Part shown: positions 1-7,961 of the stretch, in pieces | Position numbering within the stretch: position 1 is the stretch's first letter | How the letters are laid out: each line of letters begins with the position of its first letter | NCBI GenBank assembly: GCA_910577925.1 | Contig: CAJTOI010000029.1 | Span: 1 to 38,112 of the forward strand | Length of the DNA: 38,112 bases | From: an uncultured Roseburia sp. | GTDB taxonomy: Bacteria; Bacillota; Clostridia; Lachnospirales; Lachnospiraceae | Direction of reading: 5' to 3' | Notes under the pieces: model-generated | The model's input: only the letters and a program-made list of their open reading frames with translations | Databases searched by the model: none | Told to the model about the DNA's origin: nothing | Program-made: the position numbers and the translations under genes

Positions 1-62
1 CAAGCGTCTTACAAAAACAATCTCCATCTGACCTTTCATCATCCCCAGATGTTACGCTTCCG

Positions 63-1394
63 CTACGCGTAATGATATTCGTTTCTCTTTTTCACAAAAA
101 ACACTGCCGAAAAGACTGCAGCCAAAAGTTCCGCTCCCGCCACGGAAAACCAGATTCCGTCCACGCCCGCCAGCAGCGGAAACAGCAGCACCATGCCGCC
201 GCGGAACAAAAACGAGCGCAGAAACGCCAGCAGCGCGGAGATTTTCCCGTTGCAGAGCGCCGTAAAAAATGCCGATGCAAAGATATTCACCCCGCAGACC
301 AGATAATTCAGCGCAAAAATGTGAAAACCGTGTACCGTCAGCTCCAAAAGCTCCCTGTCATATCCCACGAAAATTGCAGACAGCGGCTCGCACAAAAGCT
401 GGGATGCCACGACCATCACCGCGGAAAATACACCGACAATCGTCATGCATTTGCGAAACAGACTTTTCAGCTCATCGTGATTTCCCGCGCCGTAGTGGTA
501 GCTGATAACCGGAGCGCTCCCCATCGAAAAGCCGAGAAACGTGCTCGCAAAGACAAAATCCACATACATCATCACCCCGAAAGCCGCAACCCCCTGCTCT
601 CCGAGCATCTTCATCAGCTGCACGTTAAACAGGATGCTGACAACGGATGTCGCAATATTATTCATCATCTCCGAGGAGCCGTTCGTGCAGGAATTAAGCA
701 GCACGCGACCGTAAAATCCCGGCTTCACGAGACGGATCCGGCTCTTTTTCGAAAACAGGAAATAGAAAAACGGAATCCCGCCCGCGACAACATACCCGAG
801 CACCGTCGCCCATGCAGCCCCGGCAATCCCCATATTCGCAATCCGAATAAGCACAAAGTCAAACGCCATATTGGTGACGCCGGCGGCGACAGAGACCGCG
901 AGTCCGAGCTGCGGCTTTTCCGCCACCACAAGAAAGCTCTGAAACGCCACCTGCAGCATAAACAGCAGCGATCCTCCCAGCATAATGCGCCCGTAGCTGA
1001 CGCAGTCGTCCATCAAAAGATCGCTTGCCCCGGAAATACGCAGAATCGGCTCGAGAAACACAATGCTCAGCACGCTCAGCACCACGGCGCTTGCCGCCAC
1101 AACCGCAATAATCATCGAGAAATAGCGGTTCGCAAGCGCATCCTTCCCCTCTCCGAGCGTCTTTGCCACCACGGCGCTTCCGCCTGTTCCGAGCATAAAG
1201 CCCACGGCTCCCACGATCATTGTGACGGGGAACACGATATTGACTGCGGAAAAGGCCAGGTCTCCGACGAGATTTGACACAAAAAGCCCGTCCACAATCG
1301 AATACATGGAAGTCACGATCATCATGACAATCGATGAGACCGTAAACTGCAGCAGTTTTCCGTATGTAAAATGATTTGACAATTGAATTTTCAA
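63..1394 (-). CDS. MATE family multidrug efflux transporter
   Basis: A 443-residue polytopic membrane protein with about 12 hydrophobic segments, the usual MATE length. MATE proteins export drugs or metabolites in exchange for H+ or Na+. The N-terminal half carries the family signature region around residues 30-75 (Asn-Pro-rich first helices, then GTGGSAVVAKTLGEGK). The start is probably TTG at 1394: a GGGAGG site lies 7 nt upstream, and the MarR stop codon ends 2 nt before it. The two genes therefore form a coupled operon in which the MarR protein most likely represses its own exporter. The substrate cannot be told from sequence. No clear terminator is visible in the 62 bases that remain downstream. 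Confidence 0.9.
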   Translation of the reverse strand: MKIQLSNHFTYGKLLQFTVSSIVMMIVTSMYSIVDGLFVSNLVGDLAFSAVNIVFPVTMIVGAVGFMLGTGGSAVVAKTLGEGKDALANRYFSMIIAVVAASAVVLSVLSIVFLEPILRISGASDLLMDDCVSYGRIMLGGSLLFMLQVAFQSFLVVAEKPQLGLAVSVAAGVTNMAFDFVLIRIANMGIAGAAWATVLGYVVAGGIPFFYFLFSKKSRIRLVKPGFYGRVLLNSCTNGSSEMMNNIATSVVSILFNVQLMKMLGEQGVAAFGVMMYVDFVFASTFLGFSMGSAPVISYHYGAGNHDELKSLFRKCMTIVGVFSAVMVVASQLLCEPLSAIFVGYDRELLELTVHGFHIFALNYLVCGVNIFASAFFTALCNGKISALLAFLRSFLFRGGMVLLFPLLAGVDGIWFSVAGAELLAAVFSAVFFVKKRNEYHYA

Positions 1395-1396
1395 TC

Positions 1397-1852
1397 TTAT
1401 ACCTCCCTCATCAGCCCCTCAAGCTCCTCCCGAAGGGCCCTGTTGTATCTGTCCATCAGTCCGATGAGCTGCCGCTGCTCCTCCATGTCAAGGCATGCGA
1501 GCGCCCGCTCCTCCGCCGCAATCACCGGCTCAATCACGCGCACGGCCAGCTTCATCCCTTCCTCCGTCAGTAAAATCAGCCGGTTTCTCCCGTTCTCCTC
1601 GGAGCGCTGCATCGTGAGATACCCCCCCTGCTGCAGCGCCTTCAGCGCGGAATGTACCGTCTGTTTCGGCAGAGACCATGTCTCGGCCAGCTCTTTGGGC
1701 GTGCAGGGCCGCCCTCCGAAGTAGAGCGAATAGAGCACCCAAAGATGGCTGTCCGGCATCCCGTAGTGCAGCGAAAGCCTGTGATACAGCTCGTCAGATA
1801 CGTTGTAGCACCGGCTCAGATCCTTCATGAAACGCTTCTCTTTTTCAAGCAT
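1397..1852 (-). CDS. MarR family transcriptional regulator of the adjacent MATE pump
   Basis: A winged-helix protein of 151 residues in the MarR family, which usually represses an adjacent efflux gene and releases DNA on binding small phenolic or xenobiotic ligands. The central recognition helix region reads LAETWSLPKQTVHSALKAL, followed by the beta-wing with RSEENGRNR. The ORF can open at GTG/ATG codons up to 1882, but the ATG at 1852 has AGAGGGG 5-6 nt upstream, so that start is preferred. The gene lies first in a two-gene operon with the MATE transporter. A perfect inverted repeat wraps the promoter just upstream, which points to autoregulation. The identity of the family is firm; the ligand is unknown. 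Confidence 0.9.
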   Translation of the reverse strand: MLEKEKRFMKDLSRCYNVSDELYHRLSLHYGMPDSHLWVLYSLYFGGRPCTPKELAETWSLPKQTVHSALKALQQGGYLTMQRSEENGRNRLILLTEEGMKLAVRVIEPVIAAEERALACLDMEEQRQLIGLMDRYNRALREELEGLMREV

Positions 1853-1899
1853 AAACCCCTCTTTTCTGTGTTGCCGTGTCATCGTTTCAGCGCAAAAAT

Positions 1900-1953
1900 A
1901 TAGTCTGAAATCGTACTTTTTGTTACTATAGTACGATTTCAGACTATTGTCAA
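1900..1953 (-). promoter_or_regulatory. MarR-MATE promoter embedded in a 17-bp inverted repeat (operator)
   Basis: Reading the minus strand, TTGACA (1953-1948) and TATAGT (1930-1925) are separated by exactly 17 bp. That 17-bp spacer (1931-1947) is itself one arm of a perfect inverted repeat whose other arm is 1900-1916, with a 14-nt spacer. One arm thus fills the -35/-10 spacer and the other covers the start point and early transcript. A bound dimer pair would block RNA polymerase. The obvious ligand is the MarR protein encoded immediately downstream (start 1852). Confidence 0.8.
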
Positions 1954-1971
1954 GTTTTTCTTGTCAAATCG

Positions 1972-2280
1972 TTAAAAGGAACGGACCGCACTCCCGAACA
2001 CTGCGGTCACAATCGCGACCGCCAGGGCTGCCGCCAGCACAAGCGGCGCCCCGTAAGCCGCCTTTCTCATAACCGCGGCTCCCGCCGCGATCACAAATAA
2101 GGCCGCCAGCCACCAGAAACTGCAGGTCAGCAGTGTCATCGGCACTCCGGACAGCGCGGCAAACAGCCATTTTTTCCCGTGTTCGATTCTCTCTTCCCGA
2201 TTTCCTGCCGCGAAACGCTCGAACATCCATATCGTTACCGTCCAGAACATCCATAATAATGCCAGAATTCCCCCCGTCAT
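1972..2280 (-). CDS. small hydrophobic membrane protein of unknown function
   Basis: A 102-residue protein with three to four predicted membrane segments: residues about 3-20, 40-55, 58-70 and 78-98. A short basic and acidic stretch (NREERIEHGKK) lies between the first and second. I do not recognise a family. The ATG at 2280 is preferred over the upstream TTG at 2304; GGGGAAAAG lies close upstream. The upstream region carries two copies of a 20-bp near-palindrome (2301-2320 and 2353-2372), which may be its control sites. A larger overlapping frame (1964-2413) is less likely because it reads straight through those repeats. Confidence 0.5.
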   Translation of the reverse strand: MTGGILALLWMFWTVTIWMFERFAAGNREERIEHGKKWLFAALSGVPMTLLTCSFWWLAALFVIAAGAAVMRKAAYGAPLVLAAALAVAIVTAVFGSAVRSF

Positions 2281-2300
2281 GCCGCTTTTCCCCGCTTTCC

Positions 2301-2372
2301 TCAAAAGGTGTACCTTTTGACGACTCCCTGATATGCCGACTTTCTGCTCTCCTCAAAAGGTGTACTTTTTGA
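2301..2372. repeat. two copies of a 20-bp near-palindrome, 52-bp period
   Basis: Positions 2301-2320 read TCAAAAGGTGTACCTTTTGA: 9-bp perfect arms around a 2-nt centre. Positions 2353-2372 are the same apart from one substitution (C to T). Flanking bases are also shared: on the minus strand both copies continue into GAGGARAGC, so the unit is a direct duplication longer than the palindrome. A third copy in opposite orientation forms the core of the hem-operon terminator at 2490-2527. They could be operator sites for the small membrane gene or a dispersed repeat. Confidence 0.75.
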
Positions 2373-2489
2373 CCGTTCGCAAAAAAGCGCGGATATTCTG
2401 CAAAAATCCGCAAAACAGGCCGAAAGAATCCGTGATTTCCGGAAAAAAATGTTGCCTTTTGGCGCCCCGTATGATAAATTTACACATAG

Positions 2490-2527
2490 AAAAAACTATC
2501 AAAAGGTACACCTTTTGATAGTTTTTT
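2490..2527. terminator. perfect palindromic terminator of the tetrapyrrole operon
   Basis: Perfect 18-bp arms (2490-2507 and 2510-2527) with a 2-nt centre. The outer six base pairs are A-T, so either strand ends in a run of six U after the stem. It begins 3 nt after the hemL stop codon. Its central 20 bases are another copy of the near-palindrome found at 2301 and 2353. It can act in both directions. Confidence 0.75.
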
Positions 2528-2530
2528 GTC

Positions 2531-3805
2531 TTAAATCTGCGCAAATCCTTTTACGGCCGCGCAGGTTTTCTCAAATTCCTCCTCCCCGTGGGCCGCGGAG
2601 ACAAACATTGCCTCGTACTGGGAAGGCGCCAGGTAGATCCCCTGCTCCAGCATATAATTGAAATAATGCGCATATGCGCTCACATCCGAGGCCGTCGCGC
2701 TCTCATAGTCCGTCACCCGCTCCCCGGTAAAGAACACGCAGAGCAGAGAACCGATCTGATTGACGCACACGGATGCGCCGAGGCTCTCCCGCACGCAGCC
2801 CGCCATGCGCCCGCCGTACGCGGCAAGTTTCTCATAAAGTCCCGGCGTATCCCGCAGAATCTTTATCGTCGCAATCCCCGCCGCGGTCGCAACCGGATTT
2901 CCGGAGAGCGTTCCCGCCTGATAGACCGGCCCGACGGGAGCGACCAGATCCATAATTTCTTTTCGTCCGCCGTACGCTCCGACCGGCATGCCGCCGCCGA
3001 TGATTTTCCCGAGCGTCGTCAGATCCGGCTTCACGCCGAACAGCTCCTGCGCACCGCCTAAGCCAAGACGGAACCCCGTAATCACCTCGTCGAAGATCAA
3101 AAGCGCGCCGCGGTCTTTCGTAATCCCGCGCAGAAATTCCAGAAATCCCGGCTCCGGGAGCACCACCCCCATATTCGCGGCCACCGGCTCCACCACGACG
3201 GCGGCTATCTCACCGGGATTTTTTTCAAACAGCTCCCGCACCGTCTCCGGGTGATTATATTCCGCAATCAGCGTATGCTTTGTGTAATCCGCCGGAACCC
3301 CCATGCTGTCCGGCGCCGACTGAGTCAGCGCGCCGGAGCCCGCCCGCACCAAAAGCCCGTCGGAATGACCGTGATAGCAGCCCCGGAACTTAATAATTTT
3401 ATCACGCCCCGTAAATCCCCGCGCCGCACGGACTGCGCTCATCACCGCCTCCGTGCCGGAACTCACCAGCCGGGAAACCTCCATCGACGGCATACACTCG
3501 TAAATCAGCTCCGCAAGCGCAAGCTCACCGGCCGTCGGCGCGCCGTAGGTCAGCCCCCGCGCACACGCCTCCTGCACCGCCGCAACGACCGCGGGGTGCG
3601 CGTGGCCCAGAATACACGGCCCCCAGGAACAGACATAATCCACATAAGAATTTCCGTCCGCGTCGCAGATATATGCCCCCGCCGCGCGGTCGATAAAGAC
3701 CGGATGGCGATGCACTGCCTGATATGCCCGCACCGGACTGTTGACGCCGCCCGGAATCCTCCTCTTCGACTGTTCAAACAACTCTTCCGATTTCGCAAAC
3801 CGCAT
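2531..3805 (-). CDS. hemL: glutamate-1-semialdehyde 2,1-aminomutase
   Basis: This PLP enzyme converts glutamate-1-semialdehyde to 5-aminolevulinate, the second step of the C5 tetrapyrrole route. The 424 residues match the family length. Visible features are the substrate loop IPGGVNSPVRA (17-27), phosphate-binding SSGTEA (115-120), FDEVITGFR (238-246) and the PLP lysine K267 in TLGKIIGGGMPVGAYGG. The ATG at 3805 follows the hemB stop after one base and has GGGGGAG upstream; the longer frame to 3865 would overlap hemB. It is the last gene of the operon, ending 3 nt before the palindromic terminator. Confidence 0.97.
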   Translation of the reverse strand: MRFAKSEELFEQSKRRIPGGVNSPVRAYQAVHRHPVFIDRAAGAYICDADGNSYVDYVCSWGPCILGHAHPAVVAAVQEACARGLTYGAPTAGELALAELIYECMPSMEVSRLVSSGTEAVMSAVRAARGFTGRDKIIKFRGCYHGHSDGLLVRAGSGALTQSAPDSMGVPADYTKHTLIAEYNHPETVRELFEKNPGEIAAVVVEPVAANMGVVLPEPGFLEFLRGITKDRGALLIFDEVITGFRLGLGGAQELFGVKPDLTTLGKIIGGGMPVGAYGGRKEIMDLVAPVGPVYQAGTLSGNPVATAAGIATIKILRDTPGLYEKLAAYGGRMAGCVRESLGASVCVNQIGSLLCVFFTGERVTDYESATASDVSAYAHYFNYMLEQGIYLAPSQYEAMFVSAAHGEEEFEKTCAAVKGFAQI

Positions 3806-3806
3806 T

Positions 3807-4793
3807 TTACGCTCCCCCGTTTCCCCATTCCTCTTCCCGCAGCCACCGTGCCGCGTCGAGCGCATGGTAAGTAATGATAATCTTTGCCCCCGCGCGCTTG
3901 ATGCCGCAGAGAATCTCCATCACGACCTTCCGCTCGTCAATCCAGCCGTTTGCGGCCGCAGCCTTTACCATGGAATACTCTCCGCTGACATTGTACGCCG
4001 CAATCGGACAGTCCGTGCGGTCCGCGGCTTCCCTGACAATATCCAGGTACGCCAGCGCCGGCTTTACCATAATCACATCCGCTCCCTCTCCGATATCCGT
4101 CAGACACTCGCGGACAGCCTCTCGGCGGTTTGCCGGGTCCATCTGATAGGTCTTCCGGTCCCCAAAGCCCGGCGCGGAGTGCGCGGCCTCGCGGAACGGG
4201 CCGTAAAAGCCGGAGGCAAACTTTGCGCTGTAAGCCATAATCATTGTATTTTTAAACCCTTCCGCGTCCAGAGCCTCCCGGATAACCGCCACGCGCCCGT
4301 CCATCATGTCCGACGGCGCGACAACGTCCGCTCCGGCACGCGCCATGGACACGGCCATCTTCGCCAGAAGCGGCAGCGTCTCGTCATTTAAAATCTCCTC
4401 CCCGCAGACAAGGCCGCAGTGCCCGTGAGAGGTGTACTCGCACAGACAGATATCCGCAATCACGAGCAGCTTCGGCGCAATCTCTTTAATCCGGCGGATG
4501 GCGCGCTGCGTCACGCCCTCATCGCTGTATGCCTCGCTCCCGACCTCATCCTTATGCGCCGGAATCCCGAACAGCAGCACCGCGCTCACGCCTGCGTCTT
4601 CCACCCGCCGTATCTCCTCATCAATTCGGTCCACGGAATACTGATAAATCCCCGGCATCGCACTGATGGGATTTTTGATATTCTCCCCCTCCGCCACAAA
4701 CATCGGATATACCAGATCGCTCCGGTCCACCCGCGTCTCGCGCACCAGCCTCCGCATCGTCTCATTTACCCGCAGTCTTCTCAATCGATTCAT
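3807..4793 (-). CDS. hemB: delta-aminolevulinic acid dehydratase (porphobilinogen synthase)
   Basis: Condenses two 5-aminolevulinate molecules into porphobilinogen. The protein has 328 residues. The two Schiff-base lysines are K191 (in MAYSAKFASGFYGPFR) and K244 (in IMVKPALAYLD). The metal site is of the cysteine type: DICLCEYTSHGHCG gives C116, C118 and C126, so a zinc enzyme is expected. ATG 4793 is chosen over the extended frame to 4838 because AGAGGCTGA lies just upstream and the extension would overlap the end of cobA-hemD. The gene order cobA-hemD > hemB > hemL is typical of clostridial siroheme/corrinoid operons. Confidence 0.97.
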   Translation of the reverse strand: MNRLRRLRVNETMRRLVRETRVDRSDLVYPMFVAEGENIKNPISAMPGIYQYSVDRIDEEIRRVEDAGVSAVLLFGIPAHKDEVGSEAYSDEGVTQRAIRRIKEIAPKLLVIADICLCEYTSHGHCGLVCGEEILNDETLPLLAKMAVSMARAGADVVAPSDMMDGRVAVIREALDAEGFKNTMIMAYSAKFASGFYGPFREAAHSAPGFGDRKTYQMDPANRREAVRECLTDIGEGADVIMVKPALAYLDIVREAADRTDCPIAAYNVSGEYSMVKAAAANGWIDERKVVMEILCGIKRAGAKIIITYHALDAARWLREEEWGNGGA

Positions 4794-4821
4794 ATTCAGC
4801 CTCTTTTCATATGCACACGTT

Positions 4822-6363
4822 TCACCGTGCAAAATCATCCGTCACCAAACGCGCAAGCGCCTCCGCAGTCGGCTCTTTTGCCGCGGCAATCCGCTCCCGA
4901 AACGCCTCCTGCTCTCCCGCGGCGCCGGACGCTTCCGAAAGCGGCAGCCCCCCGCGCGCATCTGCTGCAAGCGCCGCAAAAAGCGCCTCTTTTGTCTGCG
5001 GCCCGATGCAGTAAAACCTGCCGTGCGCGGGCGGCTTATATCCACCCTCCGCAAGCGCCGAAAAAAATGCTTCCACGCCGGAGGCGCTGAAAAAAGCAAT
5101 CCGCGCATCCTCCCCAAGCGCCGAGAACTCACACACCCGATGCGGCATCACGTCATACACCGCGGGCGCGCACACCGCGCATCCCGCATCCGCAAGCAGT
5201 TCGGGCAGAACGGGATTTCCGCGGACGGCCCGCGGGAGTAGCACCCGCGGACGCTCCGATCCAAAGCGCTGTGCGAACGCCCTTCCGAAATGCTCCGCAT
5301 CCGCCGTCTGCGCCGCAAAGTCCGCATGGATTCCCCGCTCCCGCAGCGCGCCCGCGGTCCCAGGCCCAATCACGCCGAACCTGCAGCCGCCGAGCGACCG
5401 GATATCCGCATCCGCCGCGTCAAACGCAGCAAAAAACTGTTCCGCGGCCTGCTTGCTCGCAAACAGGACCCAGTCATACTCCGCGATCCGCGCAATCTCC
5501 CGCCGAAGCTGCGGCTGCTGCGCTGCCGCAGACGTCCGCATTTCAATCAGCGGCACGAGACGTCCGCCGCGTTCCTCTATCTGTCCGCGAAACGCTTCGA
5601 GCGTCCGCCGCGTTCCGACCGCATACACCGGCACCGCGTCCGGCACAGCCGCAAGGCCGACAACCGGCCCGATTACAATGACAGCAGGCGCCGTAACACC
5701 GGCCGCGCGCACCTTCTCTTCCAGTTCGCCGAGCGGACCGCGCAGCGTCCGCGCCTGCAGCGTCGCCCCCTTCTCAATCACCGCCGCCGGCGTATCCGGA
5801 CTCTTTCCGTACTTTATCAGCTGCCGCGCGATGTGCCCGAGATTCGCAAGCCCCATCAGAAAAACGAGGGTGCCTTTAAGACCTGCCAGCTTCCGGTAAT
5901 CCTCATCTGCCGGCATCCCCTCTTCGGTATGCCCGGCAATCACATGAAAGCTGCGCGCAAGCCCCCTGTGTGTGACCGGGATTCCCGCGAGCTCCGGCGC
6001 CGCGACCGCCGAAGTGATGCCCGGAACCGCCTCGCAGGGAATCCCTGCCGCCCGCAGCGCCGCAAGCTCCTCGCCGCCGCGGCCGAACACAAAGGGGTCC
6101 CCGCCCTTTAACCGCACCACATGCCGGTACTTTCCCGCGCATTCGACGAGAATCCGGTTGATTTCCTCCTGGCCGTATGTGTGAGCGCCCGGCTCCTTTC
6201 CTACATAGATGCGGACACAGTTTGCCGGCACTTCGCAAAGCAGCTCCGCCGCGGCAAGCCTGTCATAGACCACGGCGTCGCACTTTCTTAATTCTTCCAG
6301 TCCCCGGACGGTGAGCAGGGAGACATCCCCCGGCCCTGCGCCCACCAATGTCACTTTTCCCAT
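4822..6363 (-). CDS. cobA-hemD: fused uroporphyrinogen-III C-methyltransferase / uroporphyrinogen-III synthase
   Basis: A 513-residue bifunctional enzyme. Residues 1 to about 240 are the SAM-dependent methyltransferase that makes precorrin-2 from uroporphyrinogen III. The SAM-binding GAGPGD is at 8-13 and RLKGGDPFVFGRGG at 84-97, and GIPVTHRG follows further on. Residues about 245-510 are the HemD domain, which closes and inverts the ring D of hydroxymethylbilane. The fusion hands uroporphyrinogen III straight to methylation, towards siroheme and cobalamin. The ATG at 6363 directly abuts the hemC stop codon. The fusion is known in Clostridia; nothing suggests it is broken. Confidence 0.95.
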   Translation of the reverse strand: MGKVTLVGAGPGDVSLLTVRGLEELRKCDAVVYDRLAAAELLCEVPANCVRIYVGKEPGAHTYGQEEINRILVECAGKYRHVVRLKGGDPFVFGRGGEELAALRAAGIPCEAVPGITSAVAAPELAGIPVTHRGLARSFHVIAGHTEEGMPADEDYRKLAGLKGTLVFLMGLANLGHIARQLIKYGKSPDTPAAVIEKGATLQARTLRGPLGELEEKVRAAGVTAPAVIVIGPVVGLAAVPDAVPVYAVGTRRTLEAFRGQIEERGGRLVPLIEMRTSAAAQQPQLRREIARIAEYDWVLFASKQAAEQFFAAFDAADADIRSLGGCRFGVIGPGTAGALRERGIHADFAAQTADAEHFGRAFAQRFGSERPRVLLPRAVRGNPVLPELLADAGCAVCAPAVYDVMPHRVCEFSALGEDARIAFFSASGVEAFFSALAEGGYKPPAHGRFYCIGPQTKEALFAALAADARGGLPLSEASGAAGEQEAFRERIAAAKEPTAEALARLVTDDFAR

Positions 6364-7296
6364 TTATTCCGCCTCCGCACGCAGCAGCTCTGCCATCTGC
6401 TCCGCAAGCGCATACCGCTCCCCGGCCGCACCGCAGAGTTCCCGCCGCCGCATCACTCCGTCCTTTTCACGCATCGCGCGGATGCAGAGCGCACGCTCCG
6501 CCTTGGGCTGCGCCTCCCCGGCCGCACCGCAGAGTCTGGCATACACGCCGACCGCCTCATGGCACCCGGCATTCAGTTTCTTTAAAATCAGGCGCTCCGT
6601 CTCAAGCTCCGCCGCGGCCCGCACGTCTGTCAGCCGGCCCAGAAATGACTGCGTGCCGTCCGCTCTGCCCTCCACCGCAATGACGGCCTGCCCGCCCGCC
6701 GGAATCACGGTTTTCTCGTCGAAATAAATACAGTCGATATCCGCCTCCGCCGCAAGCCCCAAACGTTTCAGCCCCGCCGCCGCAAGCACAATCCCGTCAT
6801 ACTCCCCCGCGCGCAGTTTTTCCATCCGCGTGGGAACGTTGCCGCGCAGAGGCGCAAACACCGCATTCGGATAACAGTCCGCAACCTGTACCTGCCTGCG
6901 CAGACTCCCGGTTCCGATCACCGCCTGCGGCAGCGCCCGGATATCCGTGCCCCGGCGCACGACCAGCACGTCACGGACATCCTCTCTGGGCAGCACGCAC
7001 ACAATCGAAAGCCCCTCTGCCAGCTCCGTCGGCATATCTTTTGCGGAATGCACCGCACAGTCAATGCTCCCGCGCCGGATTGCCTCCTCAAACTCCGTCA
7101 CAAATACGCCCTTTCCGCCGAACGCCGCAAGCGGACGGTCCGGTATTTTATCCCCGGTCGTCCTGACGATCACCTTCTCGCAGACGAGCCCGGGATACAC
7201 GCGGTGCACCGCCTCGATAAACAAGTCCGTCTGCGCCAGAGCCAGCAGGCTTCCTCTCGTTCCTATTTTCAGCTTCTCCGGTATGACCGCTTCCAT
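6364..7296 (-). CDS. hemC: hydroxymethylbilane synthase (porphobilinogen deaminase)
   Basis: Polymerises four porphobilinogens into linear hydroxymethylbilane using a covalent dipyrromethane cofactor. The protein has 310 residues. IGTRGSLLALAQT opens the fold at 11-23, the catalytic aspartate is D87 in HSAKDMPT, the arginine loop TGSLRRQ is at 129-135, and the cofactor cysteine is C245 in LNAGCHEAVG. The ATG at 7296 immediately follows the TGA of the upstream precorrin-2 dehydrogenase gene, and the TAA stop abuts the ATG of cobA-hemD, so translation is likely coupled along the operon. Confidence 0.97.
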   Translation of the reverse strand: MEAVIPEKLKIGTRGSLLALAQTDLFIEAVHRVYPGLVCEKVIVRTTGDKIPDRPLAAFGGKGVFVTEFEEAIRRGSIDCAVHSAKDMPTELAEGLSIVCVLPREDVRDVLVVRRGTDIRALPQAVIGTGSLRRQVQVADCYPNAVFAPLRGNVPTRMEKLRAGEYDGIVLAAAGLKRLGLAAEADIDCIYFDEKTVIPAGGQAVIAVEGRADGTQSFLGRLTDVRAAAELETERLILKKLNAGCHEAVGVYARLCGAAGEAQPKAERALCIRAMREKDGVMRRRELCGAAGERYALAEQMAELLRAEAE

Positions 7297-7959
7297 TCAC
7301 TCCTCCTTCTCTTTGCCCGCTCCCTCCGGGGCCGCAGCGGCGCGCAGTTCCTCCTCGACCACGCCGCGCACGTCCGCTTCGGACAGCGCGTCCTGTGCGA
7401 GGAAACGGTCGAGCAGCCGCTCAAACACCCGCTTTCTCGCGGATGCCTGCGGCACCTGCGCTTTTACCGTCTCCCTGATTGCGCCGAGCGTCTCCGCCGC
7501 CCTGCCGCAGCGCTCCGGCACGCAGGTCTCCAGCTCCTTTCGCAGGCGCGCCGCAAGAGCCGGGCTCTCGCCGCCGGTGGACACCGCGACCACCACCTCG
7601 CCCCGCCGCACAATCGCCGGGAAATAAAAGCTGCACAGCTCCTTTTCGTCAACCACATTGACGGGAATCTTCGCCCTGCCGCAGAGCGCCGACACCTGCC
7701 GGTTCACCGCCTCGTCATCGGTGGCCGCGACCACCAGCGCGGCGCCCGCGATATCCGCCGCCGCAAAGCGCCGCTGCCGCAGGAGGATACCGGGCTGCCG
7801 TGCGAGCGCACACACCTCCCCGCAGGCTTCGGGCGCAATCACCGTGATATCCGCGCCGAACGCGGCGAGCTGTCTTATTTTTCCGGCGGCAACCTTCCCG
7901 CCGCCGACAACCACGCATTTTTGATTTTCAATATCCACATACAACGGGAAATATGCCAT
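7297..7959 (-). CDS. precorrin-2 dehydrogenase / sirohydrochlorin ferrochelatase (Met8/CysG N-domain type)
   Basis: A protein of 220 residues with a Rossmann N-terminus (VVVGGGKVAAGKIRQL) that binds NAD and oxidises precorrin-2 to sirohydrochlorin. Some members also insert iron to give siroheme, or cobalt. The middle segment VVAATDDEAVNRQVS and the INVVDEKELCSFYFPAIVRRG strand-loop (split by the dimer fold) are typical. ATG 7959 has GGAG at 5 nt; a GTG at 7965 that overlaps the hemA stop is the alternative. Its place between hemA and hemC shows the operon feeds the methylated tetrapyrrole branch. Whether it chelates metal cannot be settled by eye. Confidence 0.9.
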   Translation of the reverse strand: MAYFPLYVDIENQKCVVVGGGKVAAGKIRQLAAFGADITVIAPEACGEVCALARQPGILLRQRRFAAADIAGAALVVAATDDEAVNRQVSALCGRAKIPVNVVDEKELCSFYFPAIVRRGEVVVAVSTGGESPALAARLRKELETCVPERCGRAAETLGAIRETVKAQVPQASARKRVFERLLDRFLAQDALSEADVRGVVEEELRAAAAPEGAGKEKEE

Positions 7960-7961
7960 AC

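Noticed and set aside
72..1277. 401-codon plus-strand ORF opposite the first MATE gene
   Set aside because: Lys/Arg/His-rich composition, no family features and no ribosome site; it is an antisense shadow of the MATE gene caused by codon bias.
1964..2413. 149-codon minus-strand ORF overlapping the small membrane gene
   Set aside because: It reads through the palindromic repeats and has no hydrophobic or domain pattern; the 102-residue membrane frame is the better candidate.
5290..6111. 273-codon plus-strand ORF opposite cobA-hemD
   Set aside because: Arg/Pro-rich antisense shadow; the minus-strand frame holds clear methyltransferase motifs.
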